A stretch of DNA of 48,846 bases from Chryseosolibacter sp035628595 (GTDB lineage: Bacteria > Bacteroidota > Bacteroidia > Cytophagales > Cyclobacteriaceae). Position 1 is the stretch's first letter. Each line of letters starts with the position of its first letter. Of this stretch, positions 34,014 to 45,122 are shown in pieces. Under the pieces are notes generated by a model. It had not been told where the DNA came from. It made no database searches and was given only the letters and a program-made list of their open reading frames with translations. The position numbers and the translations under genes were made by a program. The DNA lies in the NCBI GenBank assembly GCA_035628595.1, contig DASPJN010000115.1, positions 1-48,846 of the forward strand. Direction: 5' to 3'.

Positions 34014-37000
34014 ATGGCTATGTTCCGTCGGATGCTCGGAATGGGAGTATCCCTTCTCATCCTTATTGCTGGTCCAATTTCTGCCCAGCACAATCAAAAA
34101 ATCAGAGTTAAACTTTCAGAAAATGCCGCAGCGCGCATTGAACAAAAGGTGCGCAAGGATGCGAATGGCCGCATTCGTACCGATGTTGCAGCGCTGGATG
34201 TAATCAACAACCGATCAGGTGCGAAAGAGATGCGGCGTGTTTTCCCGTACGCCGGAAAGTACGAAGAAAGACACCGCCGGCATGGACTACACTTGTGGTA
34301 TGAGATCGGTTTTGACAACGCCAATCTAAGTCTTAACGGCTTAGTTAAGGACTACCAGCAGCTGGCGGAGGTCGAGATTGCCGAACAGATCCTGGAAAAA
34401 AAATTGATTGAAGCTATTCCAGGTGATCAAGCAGTGTTGTCTGTGAACGACCCACAGATTTCGTCGCAGTGGCATTACGATAACACTGGTCAATCGGGTG
34501 GCACAGCCGGGGCTGATATCAGTCTGTTTCATGCGTGGAATATTGAATCGGGTGATGATAATGTCATTGTGGCAATAATAGACGGCGGAGTTGAAACAAC
34601 CCATGTTGATTTGCAGGAAAATATGTGGGTAAATCAAACCGAATCTGCCGGCACACCGGGTTATGACGACGATGGAAATGGTTATGTTGATGATATTCAC
34701 GGATATAATTTTGCGTATGGATCCGGTGAAATTGAGAGTCATTATCACGGCGTCCATGTTGCGGGCACAGTTGCGGCCGTTAATAATAATGGAATCGGTG
34801 TCTCAGGTGTTGCTGGTGGTTCGGGAACGGGAGACGGTGCCCGTCTGATGACATGCCAGGTTTTTGCAGAGTACGGCGTCGGTGGATTTGATGTTTCTTT
34901 TGTCTATGCCGCTGATAATGGAGCGGTGATCGCCCAAAACAGTTGGGGATATACCGAGCCTGGTGTCTATGAACAATCCGTACTGGATGCCATAGACTAC
35001 TTTATCGCCAATGCGGGTTATGACCAGAACGGAAATCCCATTGGCCCGATGCAGGGTGGAATCGTAATTTTTGCCGCAGGGAACAGTTCTTCCTCTGACT
35101 TGTATTATCCCGGATATTACGACAAGGTTCTGGCTGTTGCCGCAACCGATCATAACGATCAGATCGCTTATTTCTCAAATTATGGAACCTGGGTAGATAT
35201 CGCAGCACCTGGAAATAATGTATTTTCAACCTATCCTGGCAACTCTTATGAATATCTGTCTGGCACCTCGATGGCATGTCCCCACGTATCGGGAGTTGCC
35301 GCATTGATCGTATCTCACTATCCTGGAATCACACCCGACGGCGTTCGACAGCGATTAACGCATTTTGCTGATAACATCGACGCAGAAAATCCGTCATACG
35401 TTGGAATGTTCGGGGCAGGAAGGCTCAATGCATTCAACGCACTTTATGAGGAAGATTCAATTCCTCCTGCAGCGATTGAAGATTTGAGCTTTGCGGATGT
35501 GTCATTTGATAAAGCAACATTGCGATGGACAGCAACGGGCGCGTCGAACAACGAAGGCGTCGCATCCGGCTACATTATTAAATTTTCGAATTCGCCTATC
35601 GATGAAAATAATTTTGATTCTGCCAATACGTATTCTCACGGCTTCTCCCCCCAGGCAGCAGGTGACGAAGAGGAATTGACGGTTTCCGGGCTGGCGCAAT
35701 CAACGCCCTATTATTTTGCGATAAAGGCTTTTGATTATTCGAATAATATTTCGCCAATCAGCAACACAATTGCGTTTACAACAACTGCGCCCCCGGCGAT
35801 AGACGTCGATCCTGATACACTGGTACATCACATGTTTTCAGGGAAGCAAGACACAGTTTTCCTGTCCGTAACTAATACAGGTGAAGGCATCCTCGAATTC
35901 TCCACATCGCTGAGCAACTTTGATTCAGCCGAGCCATTAACCTTAACCTCAACGAGTTCAGGAGCTTATTCAGTTTTTACTGATCCGGACTCAAAAACAC
36001 AAAGAGAAGTATTGATCAAACCTTTTTCCTATTCAGGCCCGTCACTTGAAGGGGTAACAATTGGTATGGCGTTATATTCCTATGACGGCTACCAGTACTT
36101 TGCCGATCAATTAACAGAGAGAGGCGCGCAAATTGTCCAGCTTTCTTCTCTGGATACGGCGAATCTTCAGGATATTCAAATACTGTTTCTTGATGACCAA
36201 AACCTTTCGATATCTGATCAGGACATTCTTAATATTCGAAATTTTGTTGGTGCAGGGAATTCAATATTCATTCTCGGCGATGATATGTATTCTCAATACG
36301 CGATTAATGAAATTCTTTCAGGTACCGGCATTTCCTGCAATTCAGTCGATTACTACGACGCCCTGATAGACGACATATTTGAGCACCCTACCACCGTTGG
36401 AGTCTCGAACATTTACTCATCGGCATACGGCATGTTTTACACTGCCGTAGATACATCGGTCGTGCTGATGAATGATGACCTCAACCGACCGCATGCAGTT
36501 GCAACTCGTTTTGAGCAAGGAAAGATTCTGGCCTTCGCTAATGAAATAGCAGCAGACCCATTATCCGGTGATAACAATTTATTTCTCCATCAAGTGATTG
36601 ATTGGCTAAGCGATATTAATCAATGGGTGACGCTTCCGGAGCAGACTTTCAGTGCACCATCAGGTGCAACCGTGGAGGTGCCGATCTATCTGAATTCAAA
36701 CGACCTGGTAACGGGCCAATACGTCTCGAGCATTTTTGTCGAAAGCAATGATCCCTTAGTACCGGAGCTGAGTGTTCCGTTGACGGTTTCAGTTACAGGA
36801 AGTTCATCGATCATACTTGAAGGCGACTCCGTTGATTTCGGTGAAGTGTTCATTTCGGCGCAAGCAAACCGTAGTTTAGTAATTGGTAATGATGGCACAG
36901 ACACGCTTCGGTTAACAATCGATATTGGAACCGACTCTGTCTTTATCGCGAGTTTTGATTCGTTGCTCATCGCACCTGGAAGCGAGCAAATAGTTGACTT

Positions 37001-40000
37001 CACATTTGCCCCTCAGGAAGATTCACTTTACCAAAAAATAGTAACGTTATACTCAAACGATCCGCAGGATAGCGTGCTTCTCGTGACGTTCTCGGGTGAA
37101 GGTGCTTATCCGCCGATTATTGGTTATGCTCCGGATTCATTGTACCATGCGCTGCCTACTGGGAACATTGACACGCTCTATGTTGAAATTAGTAATTCCG
37201 GCGGTGCCGATTTAAGCGCGAGTATAACCTTAACACAGGACGATTTCACCTCACCTTCTGTTAATGGTGTAGTTCAAGGTATCAATGCAAAGATAAATCC
37301 GAATAGCGTTGTACTGAGTAGGCCAAGTTTCCCTGCAAGTGGACCACGCAAGGCAGAAGGTGCTGTTGCTGGCTCAAAAGGCCTAGCTTCTTCATCTGGG
37401 CGTCATGTGGCAGTTCTTGGTGCTGAACCACCTGATAACCTTCAAGACGTTGTAGAAAAATTATACAAAACCGGCAAGTTCTCCTCAGTTTCATATATCG
37501 ATGTTTCAGCCTACACACCAACACTCGACGAAGTTGAAGTTTTTGATGCGGTGCTCATTTTCAATAATTATCCGTATGCTGATAACGAAACGCTTGGTAA
37601 TGTGCTGGCCGACTACTTTGACAATGGCGGTGGAGTTGTTTCGGCGATGTTTGAAGTTTCAGGTTATGATGAATACAAACTATCCGGAAGATGGTATGCT
37701 GATCAATATTACGTGATCGATGAGGGTATTTTTACCTCAGGGCAAAAAGAATATTTGGGACATTATGAAAACAGCCCGATCATGGATGACGTCAATTCAT
37801 TTAATGGCGGTGATCAGAGCTATCGTCCTACTGGGACAACTTTCGTTGACGGTGCCGAATTGGTTGCAAGCTGGACAGACGGCTCACCGCTTGTGGTCAC
37901 AAGGACAATTGACGGAAAAAGTAGAGTTGATCTTGGAATGTTCCCGGTTTCAGGCGATCGGTATTATGGTATGTGGGATCCTTCTACTGATGGCGCATTG
38001 CTGATGGCAAATGCATTGATGTATACAATGGGCATCAATTCAAGCTGGTTGGCTGTAGGTACGCCAGGGATCACAGTTCCAACAGGAACCTCTGTTAATG
38101 TCCCCGTAATTTTCAATAGCGTAGGAAAAGCTGCCGGCACGTACACCGGTTCGGTTGTTGTTTCAAGTAATGATCCCGCGAACGAAGTAGTCACAATCCC
38201 GGTAACTTTTACAGTTACGCCGTCGCCCGATATTGAGGTTAATCCAAGCTCGATTGTTTACGATACCTTGTTCGCTGATATTGAGGAATCGTCAATCGAC
38301 ATCGCAATAAGAAATGATGGATCCGACACTTTAACTGTCAATCTGGACTTTGCTAATAGCGCAAATTTCTCAAGCGATCAAGCGGCATTTGAAATACAAC
38401 CTTTCTCTCAGGTCTCGGTTCCAGTGGTTTTTGCACCTACGTCTGAAGGGGTATTTGACGAAACACTACGTCTTGTAACCAACGATCCCAAAGATCCTGA
38501 GATTGAGGTTTCGCTGCACGGTGTAGCAGTACTAGCTCCGGCTATGAGTATTATTCCAGATAGCCTTCAAGTAACTGTAGATGCAGGAAACATTGTCAAC
38601 CAGGATATAACCGTTAGCAATTTGGCAGGCTTAAGCACTTTGACATGGAATGCGTCCGTGTTGTACAATCCTCAACAAATGGCGGTTGTGAGTAAAGATC
38701 AGACACTTTCAAAGAACAAACCGGCATTACACGCGCTCCAAAATTATCTTAAGGAACAAAAAGACAGCAATGAACCGCTTGCCGATACGACGGATGGATA
38801 CTATTGGCTAAACCTTGGCCAAAATGCTGGCAGCATTTCTTCAGGTGCAACGATGAATGTGCAATCTGCTTTTGATGCGACGTACCTGTTGGATGGAGTT
38901 TATCGGGCCGATATCCATTTCGAAGGAAATGATCCTTTCAACAACCACCAGGTAGTTCCAGTCTGGCTAAACGTTATTGGTCAGCCCGAGATCGTCTTGT
39001 CACAGAATGAAATTACATTCGACCCAATTTTTGTCGGGCTCGCTGACTCTACTTTCGTTTTTATCTCCAATGAAGGTACTAAGGCTTTGGAACTCGAGGC
39101 TTCGGTATCTGGCGCGGGTGCCAATTATATTTCCTGGCTCTCTGACTCTGTGATTTTACCCGGTGGCTGGGCTGTGCTGCAGGTTATTTTTGCACCTTCT
39201 GCTGCGGGAAGTATTACCGGCGAAATCGTCATTAGTTCCAACGATCAGACTGATCCGATTGTAACGGTTCCCCTACTTGGCATTGGACTCGCGGCCCCGA
39301 TCGCCGTGATCAGTCCATCTGAACTTTCATTGGTTGTCTTAACGGAATCTACGCAGACTGCCCAATTCACTGTTTCCAATAATGGAGAAGGGGATCTGGA
39401 AATTACAATACCTGATTTTATCCAAATGTCTTCACACACACCGTCCGATGCCGGCGATGATGGCGAGTTTGGGTTCGGATATAAATGGATTGATAGCAAT
39501 GAGCCTAATGGTGCCGTGTTTGACTGGATTGATATAAGCAGTACCGGAACTGATATTTATTTGAGTGACGATGATTATCAGTCCGCTTATCTTCCTTTTT
39601 ATTTTCCATACTTTGATGTAAGCGAGGACATCGTTTATATTTCATCCAACGGTTATATTTCTTTCAATGAGCAGGGCGCCTCCTCTACAAGTCCTGACTT
39701 AATCAGCGGTTATAGCCCGTCAAACGTGATTTCAGCTTTGGGCCGGGATTTATATCCCAATTATGATTCAAGGATCATTTATCATGGCAACTCAGATCGT
39801 TTTATAGTCACATACTTAAACATTCCTAATTATAGCGGCTACGGCAGTCATACGTTTCAAATTATTCTTTACCCTTCAGGGAAAATTAAGTATCAATATC
39901 TTCAAACAACTGGCGACAGTTATGGAGAAATTGGAATTGATGATGCCGATGGCTGGCGCGGTTTGATTATTCCGAACTACGGTGATTACATCCAGAATAA

Positions 40001-41318
40001 TCTTGCAATAGAAATTTCATCGTCCCCGTCTTTTGTGACAGATATCACCCCATCGACAATAACCATTTTGCCAGGTGCGACGCAATCATTTGATGTTACG
40101 GTAGATGCTTTAGATCTTGATACAGGACGGTATGAGCAGGTGGTTAACATCCTGACGAATGATCCGCAGCAACCCATAATTCCCTATAACATTACGATGA
40201 ACGTCGTTACAGGACTTGAATTTACTGCAGCGCTGTCAGATACCGTTATCGTTGACGAAGGAGGCGAACTTGCGTTTCAATTTGCGGCTACAAATCCCCG
40301 CGCAGTTAATTTAGCATTTGCTCTTGACGAATCATTGGTAAATGCGACCATCAGCGAGGATGGGTTCTTCGAATTCAATCCAGGCTATGACCAAAGTGGA
40401 ACGCACGAGGTGACTGTTACGGTTACCGATGGAGTCTTAGGCAGCGCGCAAAAGTTTTGGCTCACGGTCAGCAATGTAAACCGTCGTCCTGTTGTCGTCA
40501 ATGCAATTTCAACCGTCGAGACGACCGTTGAGAGTGTTATTAATATTAATGGTAACGACGTTTTCACAGATTATGATAATGAAGGACTTTCGTTTCAAAT
40601 TATTTCGGATGACAGCACGCTGGCAACAGTGCGAATGCTTGAAGGTGGTGAGGCGGAAGTAAAAGCAATTGCACAAGGAATAGTTCCGATAACTATGACA
40701 GCCACGGATAATCACGGTGCTTCTGCAACAGAGGTGTTTGTACTCATCATCGACGGCTTCGATGACGTACCGGAGTTGGTTACGGCATTCGATGACGTGG
40801 CTGTGTATTTGGGCGATGAGAATTTAAGAATGCCGAATGCTGTTCATTTCAGTGATGATGATTTACTTACGTTCACGACCCACACATCCGATCCTGATGT
40901 GGCACAAGCAAGCATTGACCACGATTCTCTCTATCTGCAGTTGTTAACAGCAGGAGAAACTATCGTCACAGTTGTAGCAACGGATCCAGGCGGAAGAACT
41001 GTCTCCACATCGTTTACCCTTACTGTAATGCAGCGCATAACCGACGCAGAAGAAGGAAAGTATTCACGTGTATTGACGGTCCATCCAAACCCGTCCAAAG
41101 GCGATATAATAATTGAATATTACGCCAGGACAACATCAAACCACCTGATTGAGCTGCTCGATGTCAATGGCAGAGTGATTGACGTGATCTTTCTTGGAGA
41201 GACAAATCCAGGGGGTTATGAGCTAACCTACCGTCCTCAACACAAACTTCAGGGATTGTATCTGATCAGACATATTTCTTCCTTCGGTAGCGAGATCCGG
41301 AAAGTAACTTTTGAGTAA
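34014..41318 (+). CDS. Giant secreted S8 subtilase with T9SS sorting tail
   Basis: The 2,434-residue protein has a signal peptide (about 1-24, ending ISAQ), a propeptide-like stretch and a subtilisin domain with Asp190 (AIIDGGVE), His245 (HGVHVAGT) and Ser419 (SGTSMACPHVSG). A fibronectin-III-like domain follows (about 482-590). Then come several choice-of-anchor-D/ASH-like repeats, each with NDG or SNDP-type turns, and two alpha/beta segments (about 680-830 and 1120-1330; VTIGMALYSYDGY and RHVAVLGAEPP). A beta-sandwich insert and cadherin-like domains occur near 2060-2240. The C-terminus (about 2352-2434; HPNPSKGDIII, LQGLYLIRH, RKVTFE) is a type A T9SS sorting domain. It should be exported and cell-surface bound or released. 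Met3 at 34020 is an alternative start. Confidence 0.9.
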   Translation: MAMFRRMLGMGVSLLILIAGPISAQHNQKIRVKLSENAAARIEQKVRKDANGRIRTDVAALDVINNRSGAKEMRRVFPYAGKYEERHRRHGLHLWYEIGFDNANLSLNGLVKDYQQLAEVEIAEQILEKKLIEAIPGDQAVLSVNDPQISSQWHYDNTGQSGGTAGADISLFHAWNIESGDDNVIVAIIDGGVETTHVDLQENMWVNQTESAGTPGYDDDGNGYVDDIHGYNFAYGSGEIESHYHGVHVAGTVAAVNNNGIGVSGVAGGSGTGDGARLMTCQVFAEYGVGGFDVSFVYAADNGAVIAQNSWGYTEPGVYEQSVLDAIDYFIANAGYDQNGNPIGPMQGGIVIFAAGNSSSSDLYYPGYYDKVLAVAATDHNDQIAYFSNYGTWVDIAAPGNNVFSTYPGNSYEYLSGTSMACPHVSGVAALIVSHYPGITPDGVRQRLTHFADNIDAENPSYVGMFGAGRLNAFNALYEEDSIPPAAIEDLSFADVSFDKATLRWTATGASNNEGVASGYIIKFSNSPIDENNFDSANTYSHGFSPQAAGDEEELTVSGLAQSTPYYFAIKAFDYSNNISPISNTIAFTTTAPPAIDVDPDTLVHHMFSGKQDTVFLSVTNTGEGILEFSTSLSNFDSAEPLTLTSTSSGAYSVFTDPDSKTQREVLIKPFSYSGPSLEGVTIGMALYSYDGYQYFADQLTERGAQIVQLSSLDTANLQDIQILFLDDQNLSISDQDILNIRNFVGAGNSIFILGDDMYSQYAINEILSGTGISCNSVDYYDALIDDIFEHPTTVGVSNIYSSAYGMFYTAVDTSVVLMNDDLNRPHAVATRFEQGKILAFANEIAADPLSGDNNLFLHQVIDWLSDINQWVTLPEQTFSAPSGATVEVPIYLNSNDLVTGQYVSSIFVESNDPLVPELSVPLTVSVTGSSSIILEGDSVDFGEVFISAQANRSLVIGNDGTDTLRLTIDIGTDSVFIASFDSLLIAPGSEQIVDFTFAPQEDSLYQKIVTLYSNDPQDSVLLVTFSGEGAYPPIIGYAPDSLYHALPTGNIDTLYVEISNSGGADLSASITLTQDDFTSPSVNGVVQGINAKINPNSVVLSRPSFPASGPRKAEGAVAGSKGLASSSGRHVAVLGAEPPDNLQDVVEKLYKTGKFSSVSYIDVSAYTPTLDEVEVFDAVLIFNNYPYADNETLGNVLADYFDNGGGVVSAMFEVSGYDEYKLSGRWYADQYYVIDEGIFTSGQKEYLGHYENSPIMDDVNSFNGGDQSYRPTGTTFVDGAELVASWTDGSPLVVTRTIDGKSRVDLGMFPVSGDRYYGMWDPSTDGALLMANALMYTMGINSSWLAVGTPGITVPTGTSVNVPVIFNSVGKAAGTYTGSVVVSSNDPANEVVTIPVTFTVTPSPDIEVNPSSIVYDTLFADIEESSIDIAIRNDGSDTLTVNLDFANSANFSSDQAAFEIQPFSQVSVPVVFAPTSEGVFDETLRLVTNDPKDPEIEVSLHGVAVLAPAMSIIPDSLQVTVDAGNIVNQDITVSNLAGLSTLTWNASVLYNPQQMAVVSKDQTLSKNKPALHALQNYLKEQKDSNEPLADTTDGYYWLNLGQNAGSISSGATMNVQSAFDATYLLDGVYRADIHFEGNDPFNNHQVVPVWLNVIGQPEIVLSQNEITFDPIFVGLADSTFVFISNEGTKALELEASVSGAGANYISWLSDSVILPGGWAVLQVIFAPSAAGSITGEIVISSNDQTDPIVTVPLLGIGLAAPIAVISPSELSLVVLTESTQTAQFTVSNNGEGDLEITIPDFIQMSSHTPSDAGDDGEFGFGYKWIDSNEPNGAVFDWIDISSTGTDIYLSDDDYQSAYLPFYFPYFDVSEDIVYISSNGYISFNEQGASSTSPDLISGYSPSNVISALGRDLYPNYDSRIIYHGNSDRFIVTYLNIPNYSGYGSHTFQIILYPSGKIKYQYLQTTGDSYGEIGIDDADGWRGLIIPNYGDYIQNNLAIEISSSPSFVTDITPSTITILPGATQSFDVTVDALDLDTGRYEQVVNILTNDPQQPIIPYNITMNVVTGLEFTAALSDTVIVDEGGELAFQFAATNPRAVNLAFALDESLVNATISEDGFFEFNPGYDQSGTHEVTVTVTDGVLGSAQKFWLTVSNVNRRPVVVNAISTVETTVESVININGNDVFTDYDNEGLSFQIISDDSTLATVRMLEGGEAEVKAIAQGIVPITMTATDNHGASATEVFVLIIDGFDDVPELVTAFDDVAVYLGDENLRMPNAVHFSDDDLLTFTTHTSDPDVAQASIDHDSLYLQLLTAGETIVTVVATDPGGRTVSTSFTLTVMQRITDAEEGKYSRVLTVHPNPSKGDIIIEYYARTTSNHLIELLDVNGRVIDVIFLGETNPGGYELTYRPQHKLQGLYLIRHISSFGSEIRKVTFE

Positions 41319-41346
41319 GCCCTGAGCTATGATTGACTAACAACAT

Positions 41347-41390
41347 CATGTGTGGCAATGGATTCATAATTGAATTCGTTGCTACACATG
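41347..41390. terminator. Long hairpin between convergent genes, likely bidirectional terminator
   Basis: CATGTGTGGCAA (41347-41358) pairs with TTGCTACACATG (41379-41390), and the stem continues inward through GGATTC/GAATTC. This gives about 19 bp with three wobble pairs and the loop ATAATT. It lies between the stops of the subtilase and the ABC-M1 gene. There is no T-run on either strand. Confidence 0.6.
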
Positions 41391-41400
41391 CTATCCAGGG

Positions 41401-44400
41401 TTAAATCAAATCAGGTTTAGGTTCGCTTTCAGAAACGCCTTCAATTTTTATTTTTTTCGCATTGTCATCCATATCGAGATCGATCAGCAAATGATTTGGA
41501 TCAATGCCCGCTCGCGCTGGCAGTTCGGAAACGTTGATAACTAGTTTCTGTCGGCCTGATTGGATGCGATGCTTTTGCAGATATAACACCTTTGCCGGTG
41601 ATTTCACTGATGGTCGTGGTGCATAAACGCCGATCTCAATCCAATCATTCATCGGTATGTTCGTCTCTATGCCGATGCTGTCAACAGTCATCTTATGAGC
41701 CTCTACTTCAATCACCACCTGCCACGAATTTTCCGCTGTTTTTTTCGCGTTAGCATCAATAGTCCTGAGTTCCCAAAATGTGTTCGCGGCAAACAGATCA
41801 TGAATGAGATATTGAAGCGAGTCCGGCGTAATAGACTGCAACTCACGATAGAAATCGAGGGTCGTAGGTAGTGGGGGCGCTGGTGAGTAGTTGGCAAGCA
41901 TCCGGCGCATTGCATTATTGACACTATCTTTTCCGATGTAGTTCCTCAATGCAAATAATGCGAAGGGACCCTTTCGGTAGTTCATGAACCGATTGTTCGA
42001 TCGCAGCAAAGGAGGCGATGCATGGGATCGGGGCACCTCATATTCCTGACGCATTTGTGACAGATACAGCATGAGATGTTCATAGCCCAGCGATTCCTCT
42101 ACTACCTGCATGGCAGAATACGTTGCAAAGCTTTCAACCAAAAAGCCCGAACCTTCCACAGCTGCGGGCGCGAGATGAAAACCCCACCACTGGTGCGCTA
42201 CCTCATGCGCCATGATGTGATAAGGAAGATCGAGTCCGCCTTGTGTTGGGTTCATCAGCGCATATCCACTCGCGTAATCGATCGTCATCGCTTCGGCGTG
42301 CATGCCGCGACTCGCTCCCGGCCGTTCGATCACGCGGAAATGAGTATAGGGATATGGGCCAAATTCGTTCGAGTAATACGCAAGCGACGCTTCGACACTT
42401 TTCATCATGCGGCCAATATTCTCATCATGTGCCGGGTGATGGAAGATCTGAATTGCCACTGGTTGCGCAACTGAAGCTGATTCAGCGACGGAGTCAGTTT
42501 GTAGTCGGCGCGCAGTGGTTTCTTCCGGTGTCCATTTCAATTCGCGAACAGCATACCTCGCGGAAAACACAGCGAATTGATTGCTGATTGGAGCATTTGT
42601 AACAAAATGAAAATAGTTTCGGTCAGCTTCTTTCCACGTGCGTTTCAATTCTCCGGGCGCTACTGCGGTCTGATCTGCAGCGGTTCCAACGATAGCTTCG
42701 AAATTCATTGGCTCGGCATGTCGTACGTCGTAACGCGCGGCGATGTCATAAACTGATGGTCTGGCCAGACGCGCTGGCAGCCCATACTTCCCGCGATCAC
42801 GTTCGTCGCGAAGCCTGCGATCCCCGTGAAAGCCAATGATGGGCATCCAGTCATTACTATCAATGTGGCTCCCATTCGATACAACGGAGGCATCTACACC
42901 ATCATTGCTGAAACCATGTTCCCTGATGTCAATCTGAAACTTCATTTGTGCAGTGTCTCCAGGCGCGATCGGTTCTTTCAACGAATAAATATGATAACCG
43001 AGATTATCATCCACAATTGCCGGGCTGCTTGTTCGATCAAAGGATATTTTGCTGATAGCGAGATTTGGCACCATCGAAACATGAATCGAGTCAATAGCTT
43101 TATTGCTACGATTTAAAAGATAGTAAGTGACCAGCATTTCAGCGGATTGCTCGTCCGGATAAATCTCAACGCGCAATTTGGTTCCGGCCAATACCGGGTG
43201 CGTTGCGCTTTCGTACTTACCATAGCGCCGTTCATATTCTGCACGCATCGCCATGCGATCTTCTTTATTCGTATAATGATTGAGCACATTCGTATTGTAG
43301 AAAATGAAACCACCTGTTATCAACAAGAGCGCAACTGCTGACAGAAAAGCAATCTTGTGCTTTGGGAAACGATGCTGTGCGAGAGATAGCCTGGAACTAA
43401 GTCCACTTTCTTTACTGCGCACCCAGAAAAGCATGGCCAGGACGGCCAACAAAAATCCCCAACAAGCCCAGTATGATTTGAACCAAAGCCACGGTTTGAC
43501 AAACGGCCCAAATCCAGACATGTCGCCGTATGACCAGCCTGGATCAGCTGCGAAAATCAAAAGGTGATGTTCAATGCCGATCATCGAGGCGAAAAGTATA
43601 TAACCGTAGATGCCAAATGCCGCGATGTGACCGATGTATTTTTGATTTATGACAACATGGACAACCAGAACAAGCAGTGCAAAGAGCAGGTAGTTTGAAA
43701 GCTGGAGACCGAAGAGTGCCTTTATATAAACGTCGATCTCATGCAAATAACTTTCAGGCTGGTAGTCCATTACCAACTGGTTTATGATTCCCGCGGCCAT
43801 CAGGAAACCCATCCAGGTAATAATGATTAACGCAAGTCCTATGAATTTTCCGATAAAAATGACCGACTCGCGTACCGGCGTTGTGTCTGAAAGTTCATTA
43901 ATTCCTGCTTCACGCTCGCGCCACACCAGTTCTCCCGCGTAAAAGATGGTGAGCAATGGAATGACGATCCATTGCGTTTTAAAACTGCTTAATGGCGGGG
44001 TTAATATTCTCAATACTTCTTCCGTTCGCGCAATAAATGGAACGCCATACCACTGCATGTATTCAGTGGCAAACAAGCCCGTGCCGATGGCAAGGATAGC
44101 AACGAACGTGAGCCCTCCTCTGCTTTTGGCAATTGTTACAAAAGATGTCACCGCGATTGCCCAGGTTTGTCGAACGTTTGTGATAAAACCGAATGCGGGA
44201 ACAATAAGAGCGCCTAAGGTTTCAGGTTTGTGATTTGAGAATTGAGATTGTTGTTGCTCTGCTTCCGCTTTGGTTTGTTTTTGGCGATGCCGGATGAAAC
44301 TGAAACTAAAAGTTTTGGTGACATGGTGACCGACATCGAAGCGGAAATATCCGTATACAAACGCTGAAAGTGCGACTGTGAACCAGACGATGCGGTTCCA

Positions 44401-45108
44401 AAGCCACGGACCTTCTAAGGCAACAAGCCTTGTGTTTTTATCAACGGGTGTCCAGCCTTCAATTTCAGATATCAGACTGGTGCCAAGCAGATCCATCATA
44501 CCGCCAACCAGTTTCCATTCTAACGCAAATCTGACTGTGGTGCCGGCGAACTGCGAGAAGAAGATGATCACGATACTAGCGATATAACTTGCAATTGCGC
44601 GTCGGCTCAGCGCGGCTGACGTGAATTGAATCGCGGTAGTCGCAAGCACGGTTGGTAAGGCGATGAAAATAAAATTGCTCAAGTATGAAGCCAAACGAAA
44701 CGGACCAAGAAACTGTGTCTTCGCGCCGGGACCGTAGAAGGAGAGAAGGAAGCCCGCGTAAAGGGTTAGCAAAAGCAATGTGTTCACAGATAAGGCACCA
44801 AGAAAACGTGCTCCGAGGTAGCTCACTTTGTTAATTGGCGTTGTGTACATGAGCGGATGCATTCGCGTGTGGATATCCCGGGTTGCAGCATCGCCGGAGA
44901 CTACTCCACCTATTACAACCCATATCGCACTTCCCATAACGGTAAAGAAAGCAATGGTGGCGGGTGCATTCAGGTGGGTTCCATCAGGAAGTGTCACCAT
45001 TCGCAGTATCGTAAACCCGAACAGTAGAAATAATGTGAGGAGGAGCCACGTTGAAAAGTATCGGAACTGATACCTCAGCTCAAAGCGATAGATTTCCGGA
45101 AACTTCAT
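41401..45108 (-). CDS. ABC-2 type permease fused to M1 family aminopeptidase
   Basis: The 1,235-residue protein has two ABC-2 permease-like membrane blocks (about residues 15-270 and 325-595, each with about six helices) and a C-terminal periplasmic M1-type peptidase. The zinc motif is HEVAHQWWG (His968-Glu969, His972), with Glu992 as third ligand and an ASRGMHAEAMTIDYASG stretch in the GxMEN position. The order permease-peptidase is a known Bacteroidota architecture; it probably couples export to peptide trimming or uses the fold for substrate binding. The substrate is unknown. The ATPase is encoded 14 bp upstream. Confidence 0.88.
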   Translation of the reverse strand: MKFPEIYRFELRYQFRYFSTWLLLTLFLLFGFTILRMVTLPDGTHLNAPATIAFFTVMGSAIWVVIGGVVSGDAATRDIHTRMHPLMYTTPINKVSYLGARFLGALSVNTLLLLTLYAGFLLSFYGPGAKTQFLGPFRLASYLSNFIFIALPTVLATTAIQFTSAALSRRAIASYIASIVIIFFSQFAGTTVRFALEWKLVGGMMDLLGTSLISEIEGWTPVDKNTRLVALEGPWLWNRIVWFTVALSAFVYGYFRFDVGHHVTKTFSFSFIRHRQKQTKAEAEQQQSQFSNHKPETLGALIVPAFGFITNVRQTWAIAVTSFVTIAKSRGGLTFVAILAIGTGLFATEYMQWYGVPFIARTEEVLRILTPPLSSFKTQWIVIPLLTIFYAGELVWREREAGINELSDTTPVRESVIFIGKFIGLALIIITWMGFLMAAGIINQLVMDYQPESYLHEIDVYIKALFGLQLSNYLLFALLVLVVHVVINQKYIGHIAAFGIYGYILFASMIGIEHHLLIFAADPGWSYGDMSGFGPFVKPWLWFKSYWACWGFLLAVLAMLFWVRSKESGLSSRLSLAQHRFPKHKIAFLSAVALLLITGGFIFYNTNVLNHYTNKEDRMAMRAEYERRYGKYESATHPVLAGTKLRVEIYPDEQSAEMLVTYYLLNRSNKAIDSIHVSMVPNLAISKISFDRTSSPAIVDDNLGYHIYSLKEPIAPGDTAQMKFQIDIREHGFSNDGVDASVVSNGSHIDSNDWMPIIGFHGDRRLRDERDRGKYGLPARLARPSVYDIAARYDVRHAEPMNFEAIVGTAADQTAVAPGELKRTWKEADRNYFHFVTNAPISNQFAVFSARYAVRELKWTPEETTARRLQTDSVAESASVAQPVAIQIFHHPAHDENIGRMMKSVEASLAYYSNEFGPYPYTHFRVIERPGASRGMHAEAMTIDYASGYALMNPTQGGLDLPYHIMAHEVAHQWWGFHLAPAAVEGSGFLVESFATYSAMQVVEESLGYEHLMLYLSQMRQEYEVPRSHASPPLLRSNNRFMNYRKGPFALFALRNYIGKDSVNNAMRRMLANYSPAPPLPTTLDFYRELQSITPDSLQYLIHDLFAANTFWELRTIDANAKKTAENSWQVVIEVEAHKMTVDSIGIETNIPMNDWIEIGVYAPRPSVKSPAKVLYLQKHRIQSGRQKLVINVSELPARAGIDPNHLLIDLDMDDNAKKIKIEGVSESEPKPDLI

Positions 45109-45122
45109 AGAGCGCCTGATGT

